In this document: positions 8,131 to 15,069 of the stretch, one piece after another | How positions within the stretch are numbered: position 1 is the first letter of the stretch | Layout: each line of letters begins with the position of its first letter | NCBI GenBank assembly: GCA_041584015.1 | Contig: JBFHES010000062.1 | Location: 1-18,609, forward strand | Direction: 5' to 3' | Source: JBFHES01 sp041584015 | GTDB taxonomy: Bacteria > Bacteroidota > Bacteroidia > Bacteroidales > M50B96 | Length of the DNA stretch: 18,609 bases | Translations under genes and position numbers: made by a program | The notes under the pieces: model-generated | Databases searched by the model: none | What the model was told of the DNA's origin: nothing | The model's input: the letters and a program-made list of their open reading frames with translations, nothing else

Positions 8131-9345
8131 ATGAATAAATTAAAAGTTGGCGTACTTAAAGAAACCAAGAACCCACCAGATAAACGAGTAGTATTGCCGC
8201 CACAACAAGCTCTACAGGTAACAAAAATGTTTCCTAATGTAGAATTATTTATTCAGCCAAGCGACTATCGTAGTTTTAAAAATGAAGAATATGAAGCCCT
8301 TGGGCTCACTTTAAAAGAAGACATATCTGATTGTGAAATTCTACTTGGTGTTAAAGAAGTGCATATTCCTGAGCTTATTGACAACAAGACCTATTTGTTC
8401 TTTTCGCACACCGCTAAAAAACAATCATACAATCGCCCTCTTTTAAATGCTTGCCTTGATCATAAAATCTCGTTACTCGATCACGAATACCTTACCGCTA
8501 AATCGGGCCAACGTTTAGTTGCATTTGGTCGTTGGGCTGGTATTGTAGGAGCCTACAATGGCCTATTGGCATTTGGGAAACGTACAAAACTTTATAATTT
8601 GCCAAGGGCAAAAGATCTTCATGATTTGGAAGAAATGCAGGAGAAATTGAAACTAGTGAAACTCCCTGCAATAAAAATATTAATCACCGGTGGTGGTCGG
8701 GTTGCACACGGTGCTATGGAAACACTTGCTCCATTAAACATCAAACAAGTATCGCCAAAGGAATTTCTTGAAAAAGAGTTTAACGAGGCTGTTGTTTGCC
8801 AGATTGAACCAGATTCATACGTGAGGCGAAAAGATGGATCGGATTTCGACATGAACCATTTCTTTAAAAATCCTGAAACATACGAGAGCACATTCAAGCC
8901 ATTTACTAAAGTCACAGACTTTTTCATTCCTTGTCATTTTTGGGACCAAAAATCGCCAAAATTCATGACACCTGAGGATATGCGTGAAGAGGACTTTAAA
9001 ATTGGGGTTATTGCTGATGTAAGTTGTGATATTGCTGATCCAATTCCATCTACCTTAAGGGCCTCAACCATTGCCGATCCATTTTATGGTTACGATCCAC
9101 AAACGGGTCTTGAAGCTGATGCCTGGGATTTGAAGAACATTACAGTAATGGCTGTTGATAATCTTCCGGGCGAACTGCCTCGCGATGCATCTGTTGATTT
9201 TGGCCTTGGCTTAATTAAGAATGTATTTCCATCGATGTTCGGTGAAGATAGCGAAGGAATAGTAGAAAGAGCCATGATTACCAAAGGAGGAAAATTAACC
9301 AAAAAATACAGCTACTTACAAGATTTTGCCGATGGCAAAGAATAA
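8131..9345 (+). CDS. Saccharopine dehydrogenase / lysine-ketoglutarate reductase family enzyme
   Basis: This is a cytoplasmic NAD(P)-dependent oxidoreductase of the alanine dehydrogenase/saccharopine dehydrogenase (Lys1) superfamily. The N-terminus KVGVLKETKNPPDKRVVLPP is the AlaDh/PNT N-terminal signature. K75 (LGVKE) and H93 (FFSHTAKKQ) line up with the two catalytic residues of yeast Lys1 (GLKE, FAHCYKDQ). LLDHEYL and RLVAFGRWAGIVGA match the same enzyme. The Rossmann motif GGGRVAHGA is at 187-195, and DVSCDIADPIPST (296-308) with DNLPGELPRDAS (343-354) close the active site. Family members act on lysine/2-oxoglutarate/saccharopine or related amino acids. The substrate here is inferred only. 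It has 404 residues, longer than Lys1 (about 370). It sits 27 bases after the membrane protein and 11 bases before the GyrI-like gene, probably in one operon. Annotation as alanine dehydrogenase would be less apt. Confidence 0.82.
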   Translation: MNKLKVGVLKETKNPPDKRVVLPPQQALQVTKMFPNVELFIQPSDYRSFKNEEYEALGLTLKEDISDCEILLGVKEVHIPELIDNKTYLFFSHTAKKQSYNRPLLNACLDHKISLLDHEYLTAKSGQRLVAFGRWAGIVGAYNGLLAFGKRTKLYNLPRAKDLHDLEEMQEKLKLVKLPAIKILITGGGRVAHGAMETLAPLNIKQVSPKEFLEKEFNEAVVCQIEPDSYVRRKDGSDFDMNHFFKNPETYESTFKPFTKVTDFFIPCHFWDQKSPKFMTPEDMREEDFKIGVIADVSCDIADPIPSTLRASTIADPFYGYDPQTGLEADAWDLKNITVMAVDNLPGELPRDASVDFGLGLIKNVFPSMFGEDSEGIVERAMITKGGKLTKKYSYLQDFADGKE

Positions 9346-9356
9346 TTAACATTGCT

Positions 9357-9905
9357 ATGAAATTCATAAAAATTCTATTAATCGCCATACTCGTATTTGT
9401 AATTGCCGGTGTAGTAATTGCATGGGATGCCGGCTTCTTTACTTCCGTTGACGTTCAGGAAAAACCAATGGGGCCATTTACTGTTGTGTACGAATCTCAC
9501 ACTGGAGACTATGCTCAGGCTGGCGCTGTACAAATGAAAGTCTACAATGCCCTCCTCGAAAAAGGGATTGAAACCACGAAAGGTTTTGGCATTTATTTAG
9601 ACAACCCTGAAACCGTTGCCAAAGCAGAACTGCGCAGTCAGATCGGGTGTATAGTTGATCAGCCTTCAAACGATTTGGGAACAACAATAGCCGGTGAGTT
9701 TGAGATGTCATTAATTCCCGTGAAAGATTACATGGTGGTTGAGTTTCCTTTCAAAAGACAACTATCTATTTTTGCCGGAATAATTAAAGCCTACCCTGCT
9801 CTGAAAGAATATTCTCAGGTGCATGGTTATATGCAAAGTTCGTCTATGGAGATTTATGATGTTCCTAATGAGAAGATCTATTATCTAATGGAGCTTAAAA
9901 AATAG
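9357..9905 (+). CDS. Membrane-anchored GyrI-like domain protein, TEX264-like
   Basis: A single N-terminal helix (about 5-23, KFIKILLIAILVFVIAGVV) anchors a GyrI-like (SRPBCC-related SHS2) small-molecule-binding domain covering residues about 38-180. Recognisable pieces are VVYESHTGDYAQAG, GFGIYLDNPETV, RSQIGCIVD, YMVVEFPFK, LSIFAGI and YPALKEY, ending in MEIYDV and IYYLMEL. The same layout and many of the same words occur in human TEX264, as I remember it: short anchor, VAYKFHMGLYGETG, VYYDNPHMVP, ATFPYTTILSIW and HPALDTY. The domain should face the periplasm or cytoplasm next to the inner membrane, and its ligand is unknown. Bacterial soluble relatives include SbmC/GyrI and effector domains of AraC-type regulators. 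It follows the dehydrogenase-family gene by 11 bases. Confidence 0.85.
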   Translation: MKFIKILLIAILVFVIAGVVIAWDAGFFTSVDVQEKPMGPFTVVYESHTGDYAQAGAVQMKVYNALLEKGIETTKGFGIYLDNPETVAKAELRSQIGCIVDQPSNDLGTTIAGEFEMSLIPVKDYMVVEFPFKRQLSIFAGIIKAYPALKEYSQVHGYMQSSSMEIYDVPNEKIYYLMELKK

Positions 9906-9958
9906 GTATTGCACAAATAACCAGTGTTTTTACTGAACATATTTAACATGATAACGTT

Positions 9959-9986
9959 AAGGGTTATAATAGGCAGAAACCCTTTT
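9959..9986 (+). promoter_or_regulatory. Hairpin with short T-run just before the 9989 start codon
   Basis: AAGGGTT (9959-9965) and AACCCTT (9978-9984) are perfect complements around a 12-base loop, followed by TT (a TTTT run in all at 9983-9986). It lies 4 bases before the ATG at 9989 and about 55 bases after the stop of the GyrI-like gene. It may be a weak terminator of the upstream cluster or a structure that hinders ribosome access to the next gene. Confidence 0.3.
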
Positions 9987-9988
9987 CT

Positions 9989-10477
9989 ATGGCAAATCAT
10001 TTTGGTATTAACATTCGTAATCGATACGAACTGAATGAGCATCCTGAGCAAGTTTTAAGGAAGTTCATCAGGAGATTAAATGACAGCTCGCAACCGTTCA
10101 ATCTTAAAACAGCTAATAATAAGGTGTTTTTTAAGACCCGAGCAGAAGAAGCAAAATGGTGGTCGCCTGAGCTAAGCATTTCAATTGAACAAAGTGAGAA
10201 CGGTACACTTATTCGAGAGGTAATGGGCCCAAATCCCGAAACGTTTACCTTCACAATTTTCGGTATTATTGGAGGATCAGTATTATGCTTTTTTGCTGTA
10301 ATGCTGGCACTTTCGCAGCTTAACCTTGGATTATCTCCAACCCTATCACTCGTAGTTGCAGCTCTTGCTCTTTTATTCATTCTCATCATTTATTCAACAA
10401 TTGCCTTAGGCAGGCGCAGAGCTGCAAGTCAAATGAAAGCAATGACTGATTACGCGAAAGAAATAATGAGTTGCTAA
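9989..10477 (+). CDS. Small two-helix membrane protein, unknown function
   Basis: The 162-residue product begins with a hydrophilic, probably cytoplasmic region of about 85 residues (FGINIRNRYELNEHPEQVL, then a strand-rich part with VFFKTRAEEAKWWSP and LSISIEQSENG). Two hydrophobic helices follow at about 86-108 (FTFTIFGIIGGSVLCFFAVML) and 117-138 (TLSLVVAALALLFILIIYS), ending in a basic tail. Both ends should lie on the same side of the membrane. I do not recognise a family. It follows the TEX264-like gene by 83 bases across a possible hairpin, so it may belong to the same transcript or be partly separate. Its end is six bases from the stop of the facing M20 peptidase. Confidence 0.72.
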   Translation: MANHFGINIRNRYELNEHPEQVLRKFIRRLNDSSQPFNLKTANNKVFFKTRAEEAKWWSPELSISIEQSENGTLIREVMGPNPETFTFTIFGIIGGSVLCFFAVMLALSQLNLGLSPTLSLVVAALALLFILIIYSTIALGRRRAASQMKAMTDYAKEIMSC

Positions 10478-10483
10478 ATCCAA

Positions 10484-11941
10484 TTAGTTTACATTCTTAA
10501 TCAGTTGGTAATAGAATCTGATGCAATCGTGATAGCCTTCTACTGAGAGATGCTCGTTGTAACCATGTATTCCGGCTACATCTTCACTATTAAGCATTAC
10601 AGGTAAAAACTTGTAAATATTATCAGACACCTCCGTGTAGTAACGTGAGTCGGTTGTGGCTAGCACCAACGATGGCGCCACAATCACATCATCAAAAACC
10701 TGTAATACGGTTTTCTCAATTGCCCGATAAGCTAAATGATCCACCTCTGCTACAGGTGATGCTTCGCGTGGATTCCCGATTGGTTTGATACGAACCCGAT
10801 CGTCGGCTATGGTCGTCTTAAAATAAGCTAAAACCTCCTCTGCGCTTAAGCCCGGTAGCAATCTTAAATTCACAACCGCCATGGCATGCGACGGAATCAC
10901 ATTCTCTTTAACGCCACTTCTCAATATGGTTGGAGCAATAGTACTGGTTACCAAAGCCTTTCCAGGTCCCGTTTTTTCGTATTGTCCAATTACGGTTCCT
11001 TTAAATAACCAAAGATTAGCAAAAGCCATTTTTAATGTAAAAGGCGCCTCTGGTCCAATATAATCTGCAAACTTAAGAACTGGTTTCGATAATTCTGGTT
11101 CGAAAGGCTGTTGCGATAACTTGCTAATGGCATTTGTCAAAACAGAAATTGCACCTTCCCTCTCAGGCATCGACGAATGTCCTCCTTGTATCTCAACATG
11201 TAATTCAACAGTCATGTAGCCTTTCTCTGTTATACCAATTAATGCGACCGGTTTTTCAATGCCCGGAATCATTCCTTTTGTAATGACTAATCCTTCATCA
11301 AGAACAAACTCCGCCTCTACTCCATTATCCTTTAAATGTTTGGCAATGGCCACAGCTCCATATGTTCCCATAATCTCTTCGTCATGGCCAAAGGCCAGGT
11401 ACAAACTACGTTCAGGTTGATAGCCTTCCGCAAGCATCATCTCAACTGATTCTAGAATCCCTAATACGCTAAGCTTGTCATCTAAGCTGCCACGGCCGTA
11501 TATTACGCCATCTTCAATAACGCCACCAAAAGGAGGATGCTCCCACTTATCTAAAGATTCTTCCTCAGGTGGCACAACATCTAAATGTCCGGTTAAAATA
11601 CCCGGTTTTAAATCCGCTTTACTTCCTTCCCAGAAATACAAAAGTCCATAATTATTAATGATTGTTTTGGTGAGTAGCGAATCAACAAGTGGATAACTGT
11701 TGAATAAGAATTCCTGTAAGCGATCGAATTGTGTGGTATCTATTAATGATCGATCCTCATAAGTTATGGTTGGTATTTGTATGGCCTGCGACAAACGCTC
11801 AGCAGCACCTGCAGGAACATCTATTTCAGCAATGGCATCAACTTCAATTTGTTTGGACTCCAGTGTAAACGTTCTAAACAGAATAACACTTGCAACAATT
11901 AACACAATTATTAGCAGCGTAAGGATGCTTTTCTTGATCAT
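10484..11941 (-). CDS. Membrane-anchored M20 peptidase, PM20D1 / carboxypeptidase S-like
   Basis: This two-zinc M20 amidohydrolase has an N-terminal signal anchor (residues about 2-22, after MIKKS), so the catalytic part should lie in the periplasm. I chose the ATG at 11941, giving 485 residues; a longer frame would put 32 unlikely residues before the anchor. All expected ligands and catalytic residues are visible: H119 in LTGHLDVVP, D154 in GRGSLDDK, the base and ligand E188-E189 in GHDEE, D215 in VLDEG and H464 in GYNEHLS. The dimerisation (lid) domain contains GITEKGYMTVELHV and GGHSSMP. Order and length match yeast carboxypeptidase S and mammalian PM20D1, which hydrolyse peptides or N-acyl amino acids. 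The substrate here is unknown; scavenging of peptides or acyl amino acids is a fair guess. Confidence 0.9.
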   Translation of the reverse strand: MIKKSILTLLIIVLIVASVILFRTFTLESKQIEVDAIAEIDVPAGAAERLSQAIQIPTITYEDRSLIDTTQFDRLQEFLFNSYPLVDSLLTKTIINNYGLLYFWEGSKADLKPGILTGHLDVVPPEEESLDKWEHPPFGGVIEDGVIYGRGSLDDKLSVLGILESVEMMLAEGYQPERSLYLAFGHDEEIMGTYGAVAIAKHLKDNGVEAEFVLDEGLVITKGMIPGIEKPVALIGITEKGYMTVELHVEIQGGHSSMPEREGAISVLTNAISKLSQQPFEPELSKPVLKFADYIGPEAPFTLKMAFANLWLFKGTVIGQYEKTGPGKALVTSTIAPTILRSGVKENVIPSHAMAVVNLRLLPGLSAEEVLAYFKTTIADDRVRIKPIGNPREASPVAEVDHLAYRAIEKTVLQVFDDVIVAPSLVLATTDSRYYTEVSDNIYKFLPVMLNSEDVAGIHGYNEHLSVEGYHDCIRFYYQLIKNVN

Positions 11942-12103
11942 GAGGATTATTTTTTGTTCAAGATATGGAAATGGTATGTAAATGTCAAAACAATTAGGAC
12001 TCCTTCGAGTGCTTCCAAATACTATTGCGCAAAACATTCAAGTTCTATCATTTAGCTCTCAATAAATAAATGTTAAAACATCCGGCTGAAAATTTAATAG
12101 TTA

Positions 12104-12124
12104 AGTAAAGATGCTATCTTTACT
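12104..12124. promoter_or_regulatory. Perfect 9-bp inverted repeat overlapping a candidate -7 box
   Basis: AGTAAAGAT, GCT, ATCTTTACT is an exact inverted repeat with a three-base centre. Inside its right arm, TATCTTTA (12115-12122) differs from the Bacteroidota -7 consensus TAnnTTTG only in its last base. It lies 42 bases before the ATG of the 772-residue protein gene and about 160 bases from the divergent M20 gene. This arrangement suits a regulator-binding site that overlaps a promoter, or a leader hairpin. No clear -33 TTG is seen at the right distance. Confidence 0.4.
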
Positions 12125-12166
12125 ATCTATTCAATTAATAACCGTGCTAAGCTTAACTAAAACGCT

Positions 12167-14485
12167 ATGAAAAAGACGCTCCTAATTCTAGTCCTTTCCA
12201 TTTTCATCGGACAGTTTACATTTGCTCAAAATACCCACACTGGCTCTATTGAAATTTATGAACAATATGAGATAGATGGATTTCAACTAGCATTTCCGGG
12301 CATAAGTATAATTGATGGTGACGTGTTAGTTAGATGTTACGATCTGGCCAATTTGCACGGTTTATCAAGCCTAACAGAAATTACAGGAAGCCTAATAATA
12401 ATGGGCTTTTATGCAGGTACATTCACAGAACTTAAGGATTTGGATGGATTACAAAACCTACAAACCATTGGCTACAATTTCGAAATACAAGGTTGTGATT
12501 CATTATCCAGTCTGTATGGTCTAAGTAGTCTGAATTCAGTTGGCACATTGAACATTTCAGGTTGCCGAGAATTGCAAACACTAAACGGATTGGCTAATCT
12601 TAGCAATATAAATCAGCATCTCCAGATTGGTAATAACGAAAAGCTAAGCGACATTTCTGCACTTGCAAGTATTACTGAGGTTAGTGGCACTGTTTCGTTT
12701 GGTTCGAACAACTTGCCAACTTTAAATGGCTTGCACAACTTGGTAAGTTGTGCAGACATCTATTTATCCCATAACAATAGGATAATAGATATGAGTGGAC
12801 TTAATGCTTTGGAGCAAGTTGGACATTTGCGATTAGAGAGGAACGATTCCCTTGTATCATTACAAGGTTTGGATAATTTGGAACAAATAAATGGGCAGCT
12901 GATGATTTATGGGAATGAATCGCTACTAGAATTGTCAGGTATTGATAGCCTAAAAACAGTTGAGACCGTGCGTATTCTAATGAATCCGGCACTGACAAAT
13001 ATTAACGCTTTGGCTGGTATAAACAGCGCAAGCTTAACAAGTTTAGAAATTAGGTCAAATAATTCATTAAGCTCTTGTGCGGCACAAGGTATTTGCGATT
13101 TCCTAAATAGTCCCACTGGTTTTATTGATGTTTGGGATAATGCACCTGGCTGTAATACACCTCCGGAAATCGCCTCAGATTGTGGTTTTACCTTAACATG
13201 TTTGCCTTATGGGAATTACTACTTCGAGCAGCAATCGGACATTGATAATTTTGCAACAGATTACTCCAATTGCACACAGCTCGCAGGTGATGTTCTTATT
13301 AGTGGCACGGACATAACAAATTTAAATGGTTTAAATGGTGTGCAGAGTATCAGCGGTAATCTTGAAATAACACCGCCTCAAAACTTACAAATGCCACTTG
13401 CAAACCTTACTGGATTTGAAAACCTGGCAACAATTACCGGAGACCTACTAATCGAAGACAATGGTTCATTAACTAGCTTAACCGGGCTCGAAAGTCTTGA
13501 AACAATTGGAGGTATATTTTCAATCAAAGACAACAGTCAGCTTCTAAATCTTGATGGTCTTAGCAGTCTTGACTCAATAGGCTTAACGCTACAGATTGAA
13601 GATAACGATGCCTTGCAAAATATTAATGGGCTTAGCAGCCTTAGAAACATAATGGGATTTGGAATAGTAACAAACAGGAATCTTATAAACCTGGGAGGGC
13701 TGGAAAACCTTGAAGAGGTAAGAGGTGGAACCTTCGCTATTTACGATAACGAAAAGTTAGATAGCTTAACCAATTTTGGAAATCTATCAGAAATTCATGC
13801 AAGCATTCGCATAAGCAGAAATCCTAAACTAAGGAATCTCAAGGGTTTTGAACAGTTACATTACGCAAGATACGTGAGCATTGACAATAGCCAGCTAACA
13901 TCTTTAGAAGGATTGAATAATTTAGAAGAAGTAGATACCTACATGCAATTATGGGAGAATAGCCGTTTGCAGGATTTAAGTGCACTGGGCAATCTGAAAT
14001 ATGTTAAACGATTATCTATCACTTCCAACGACTCGCTTAGCACGCTGCAAGATTTAAGCTCATTGGCAGATGACTCCATAACCAACCTATGGATCAAGTA
14101 CAACCCAATGCTCTCTTATTGCCATATAAAAGCAGTTTGCGATGTTTTTGACAATCCTAATGCTGTGTATGAAATTCAAGAAAATGCTACAGATTGTTAC
14201 GACGAATTGGAGGTACAGGCATTGTGCGAAATTGGAATTGATGAGTTTGAAACAGCTTCGTCAATTAGCATCTATCCTAACCCAGCATCTGACATCTTAC
14301 ATATTTCATCAAATACTGGCTTAGCTGAATCAAGATTAAAAATCTACAATCAAATTGGTCAACAGGTAATTAATAAACTGCCGTGCCCAAATTCAGTGAA
14401 TGTGTCGCAGCTGCAACCAGGAATTTACTTTTTAGAGATTAACCAAGCCGATACCATAACTCAGCATAAGTTGGTGATCCAATAA
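12167..14485 (+). CDS. T9SS-exported protein with two receptor-L-domain-like leucine-rich arrays
   Basis: A Sec signal peptide (1-20, cut near TFA|QN) is followed by two homologous halves and a type A sorting domain (698-772, with SIYPNPASD, LKIYNQIGQ, LQPGIYFLEI and HKLVIQ). Each half opens with a variant of ID-x-F, then GDVLI/V. It continues with repeats of about 24 residues of the form L-x-x-L-x-G-L-x-x-L-x-x-I-x-G-x-L-x-I-x-x-N, as in receptor L domains and bacterial leucine-rich proteins. The first array spans about 28-303 and the second about 350-651. Each ends in a four-cysteine cap with identical spacing: C304, C310, C329, C339 and C652, C658, C677, C687. The protein should sit on the cell surface or be released, likely as a binding or adhesion protein; the partner is unknown. 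It is monocistronic, convergent with the deaminase gene. Confidence 0.9.
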   Translation: MKKTLLILVLSIFIGQFTFAQNTHTGSIEIYEQYEIDGFQLAFPGISIIDGDVLVRCYDLANLHGLSSLTEITGSLIIMGFYAGTFTELKDLDGLQNLQTIGYNFEIQGCDSLSSLYGLSSLNSVGTLNISGCRELQTLNGLANLSNINQHLQIGNNEKLSDISALASITEVSGTVSFGSNNLPTLNGLHNLVSCADIYLSHNNRIIDMSGLNALEQVGHLRLERNDSLVSLQGLDNLEQINGQLMIYGNESLLELSGIDSLKTVETVRILMNPALTNINALAGINSASLTSLEIRSNNSLSSCAAQGICDFLNSPTGFIDVWDNAPGCNTPPEIASDCGFTLTCLPYGNYYFEQQSDIDNFATDYSNCTQLAGDVLISGTDITNLNGLNGVQSISGNLEITPPQNLQMPLANLTGFENLATITGDLLIEDNGSLTSLTGLESLETIGGIFSIKDNSQLLNLDGLSSLDSIGLTLQIEDNDALQNINGLSSLRNIMGFGIVTNRNLINLGGLENLEEVRGGTFAIYDNEKLDSLTNFGNLSEIHASIRISRNPKLRNLKGFEQLHYARYVSIDNSQLTSLEGLNNLEEVDTYMQLWENSRLQDLSALGNLKYVKRLSITSNDSLSTLQDLSSLADDSITNLWIKYNPMLSYCHIKAVCDVFDNPNAVYEIQENATDCYDELEVQALCEIGIDEFETASSISIYPNPASDILHISSNTGLAESRLKIYNQIGQQVINKLPCPNSVNVSQLQPGIYFLEINQADTITQHKLVIQ

Positions 14486-14516
14486 GAAACGAGCAAGGCC
14501 TTCTTGAAATCCCGAC

Positions 14517-14996
14517 CTATAAGTATTCTTTCTTGAAACTTAATGGCAATAAGCTATCCATTGAGCTAAGTCGTAAAATATTCGATTTGCCTTTTAATAG
14601 AATCTCCATAGGTTTATTAAAGCGTTGCTCCGTTTCGCTCATCACCTGACGACAACCACCACATGGAGGAACCGCATCCGGCAACAATCCTTGTTTGTTA
14701 TAGGCAACAATGGCTATCTTCTTAACAGCTACATCAGGGTATTGCGAATTTGCATAAAACAAGGCGACCCGCTCTGCGCAAAGGCCCGAAGGGTAAGCAG
14801 CATTTTCCTGATTCGCTCCGGCAATAATTTCTCCATTCTCTAGCAAAAGCGCTGCTCCAACTCTAAACTCGGAATAGGGCGAATAAGAATGTTCTGCGAT
14901 ACGCTCAGCTTCAACCAGCAACTGCTGATCATCCGTTGGTAATTCTTCTACTGATTTATATTCGAAATATGATATGGTAAGCTTCTTCTCGTTCAT
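14517..14996 (-). CDS. cdd: Cytidine deaminase
   Basis: This cytoplasmic zinc enzyme of pyrimidine salvage converts cytidine and deoxycytidine to uridine and deoxyuridine. Its 159 residues fit the short, homotetrameric class, with an N-terminal extension of about 20 residues. SYSPYSEFRVGAALL (37-51) and the nucleoside-binding NQENAAYPSGL lead into C73-A-E75, with E75 the proton shuttle. PPCGGCRQ supplies C112 and C115, the remaining zinc ligands. The C-terminus LLPLSFKKEYL is the usual end of the family (LLP-x-x-F). It is divergent from rarA across 73 bases, with a good -7 box 15 bases before the ATG. It converges with the L-domain gene, with 31 bases between stops. Confidence 0.96.
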   Translation of the reverse strand: MNEKKLTISYFEYKSVEELPTDDQQLLVEAERIAEHSYSPYSEFRVGAALLLENGEIIAGANQENAAYPSGLCAERVALFYANSQYPDVAVKKIAIVAYNKQGLLPDAVPPCGGCRQVMSETEQRFNKPMEILLKGKSNILRLSSMDSLLPLSFKKEYL

Positions 14997-15010
14997 AACC
15001 TCAATTTGTT

Positions 15011-15039
15011 CAAAATTACAAAAAGTGCTGAATATTCAA
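15011..15039 (-). promoter_or_regulatory. Putative promoter of cdd
   Basis: On the minus strand TAATTTTG (15011-15018) matches the Bacteroidota -7 consensus TAnnTTTG exactly, and TTG at 15037-15039 lies 18 bases upstream as a possible -33 element. The predicted start of transcription would leave a leader of about ten bases. The facing rarA promoter must share the same 73-base gap; only a degenerate match (TATCTTG, 15040-15046) is seen for it. Confidence 0.4.
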
Positions 15040-15069
15040 TATCTTGCGCGAAAAATCACCAATTAGTCA

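Noticed and set aside
11942..12037. Extension of the M20 peptidase by 32 residues to a start at 12037
   Set aside because: The added residues precede a normal signal anchor and are not typical of the family; the ATG at 11941 gives the expected layout.
14486..14516. AAGGCCTT and nearby CAAG/CTTG as a terminator between convergent genes
   Set aside because: The stem is too short and has no T-run on either strand.
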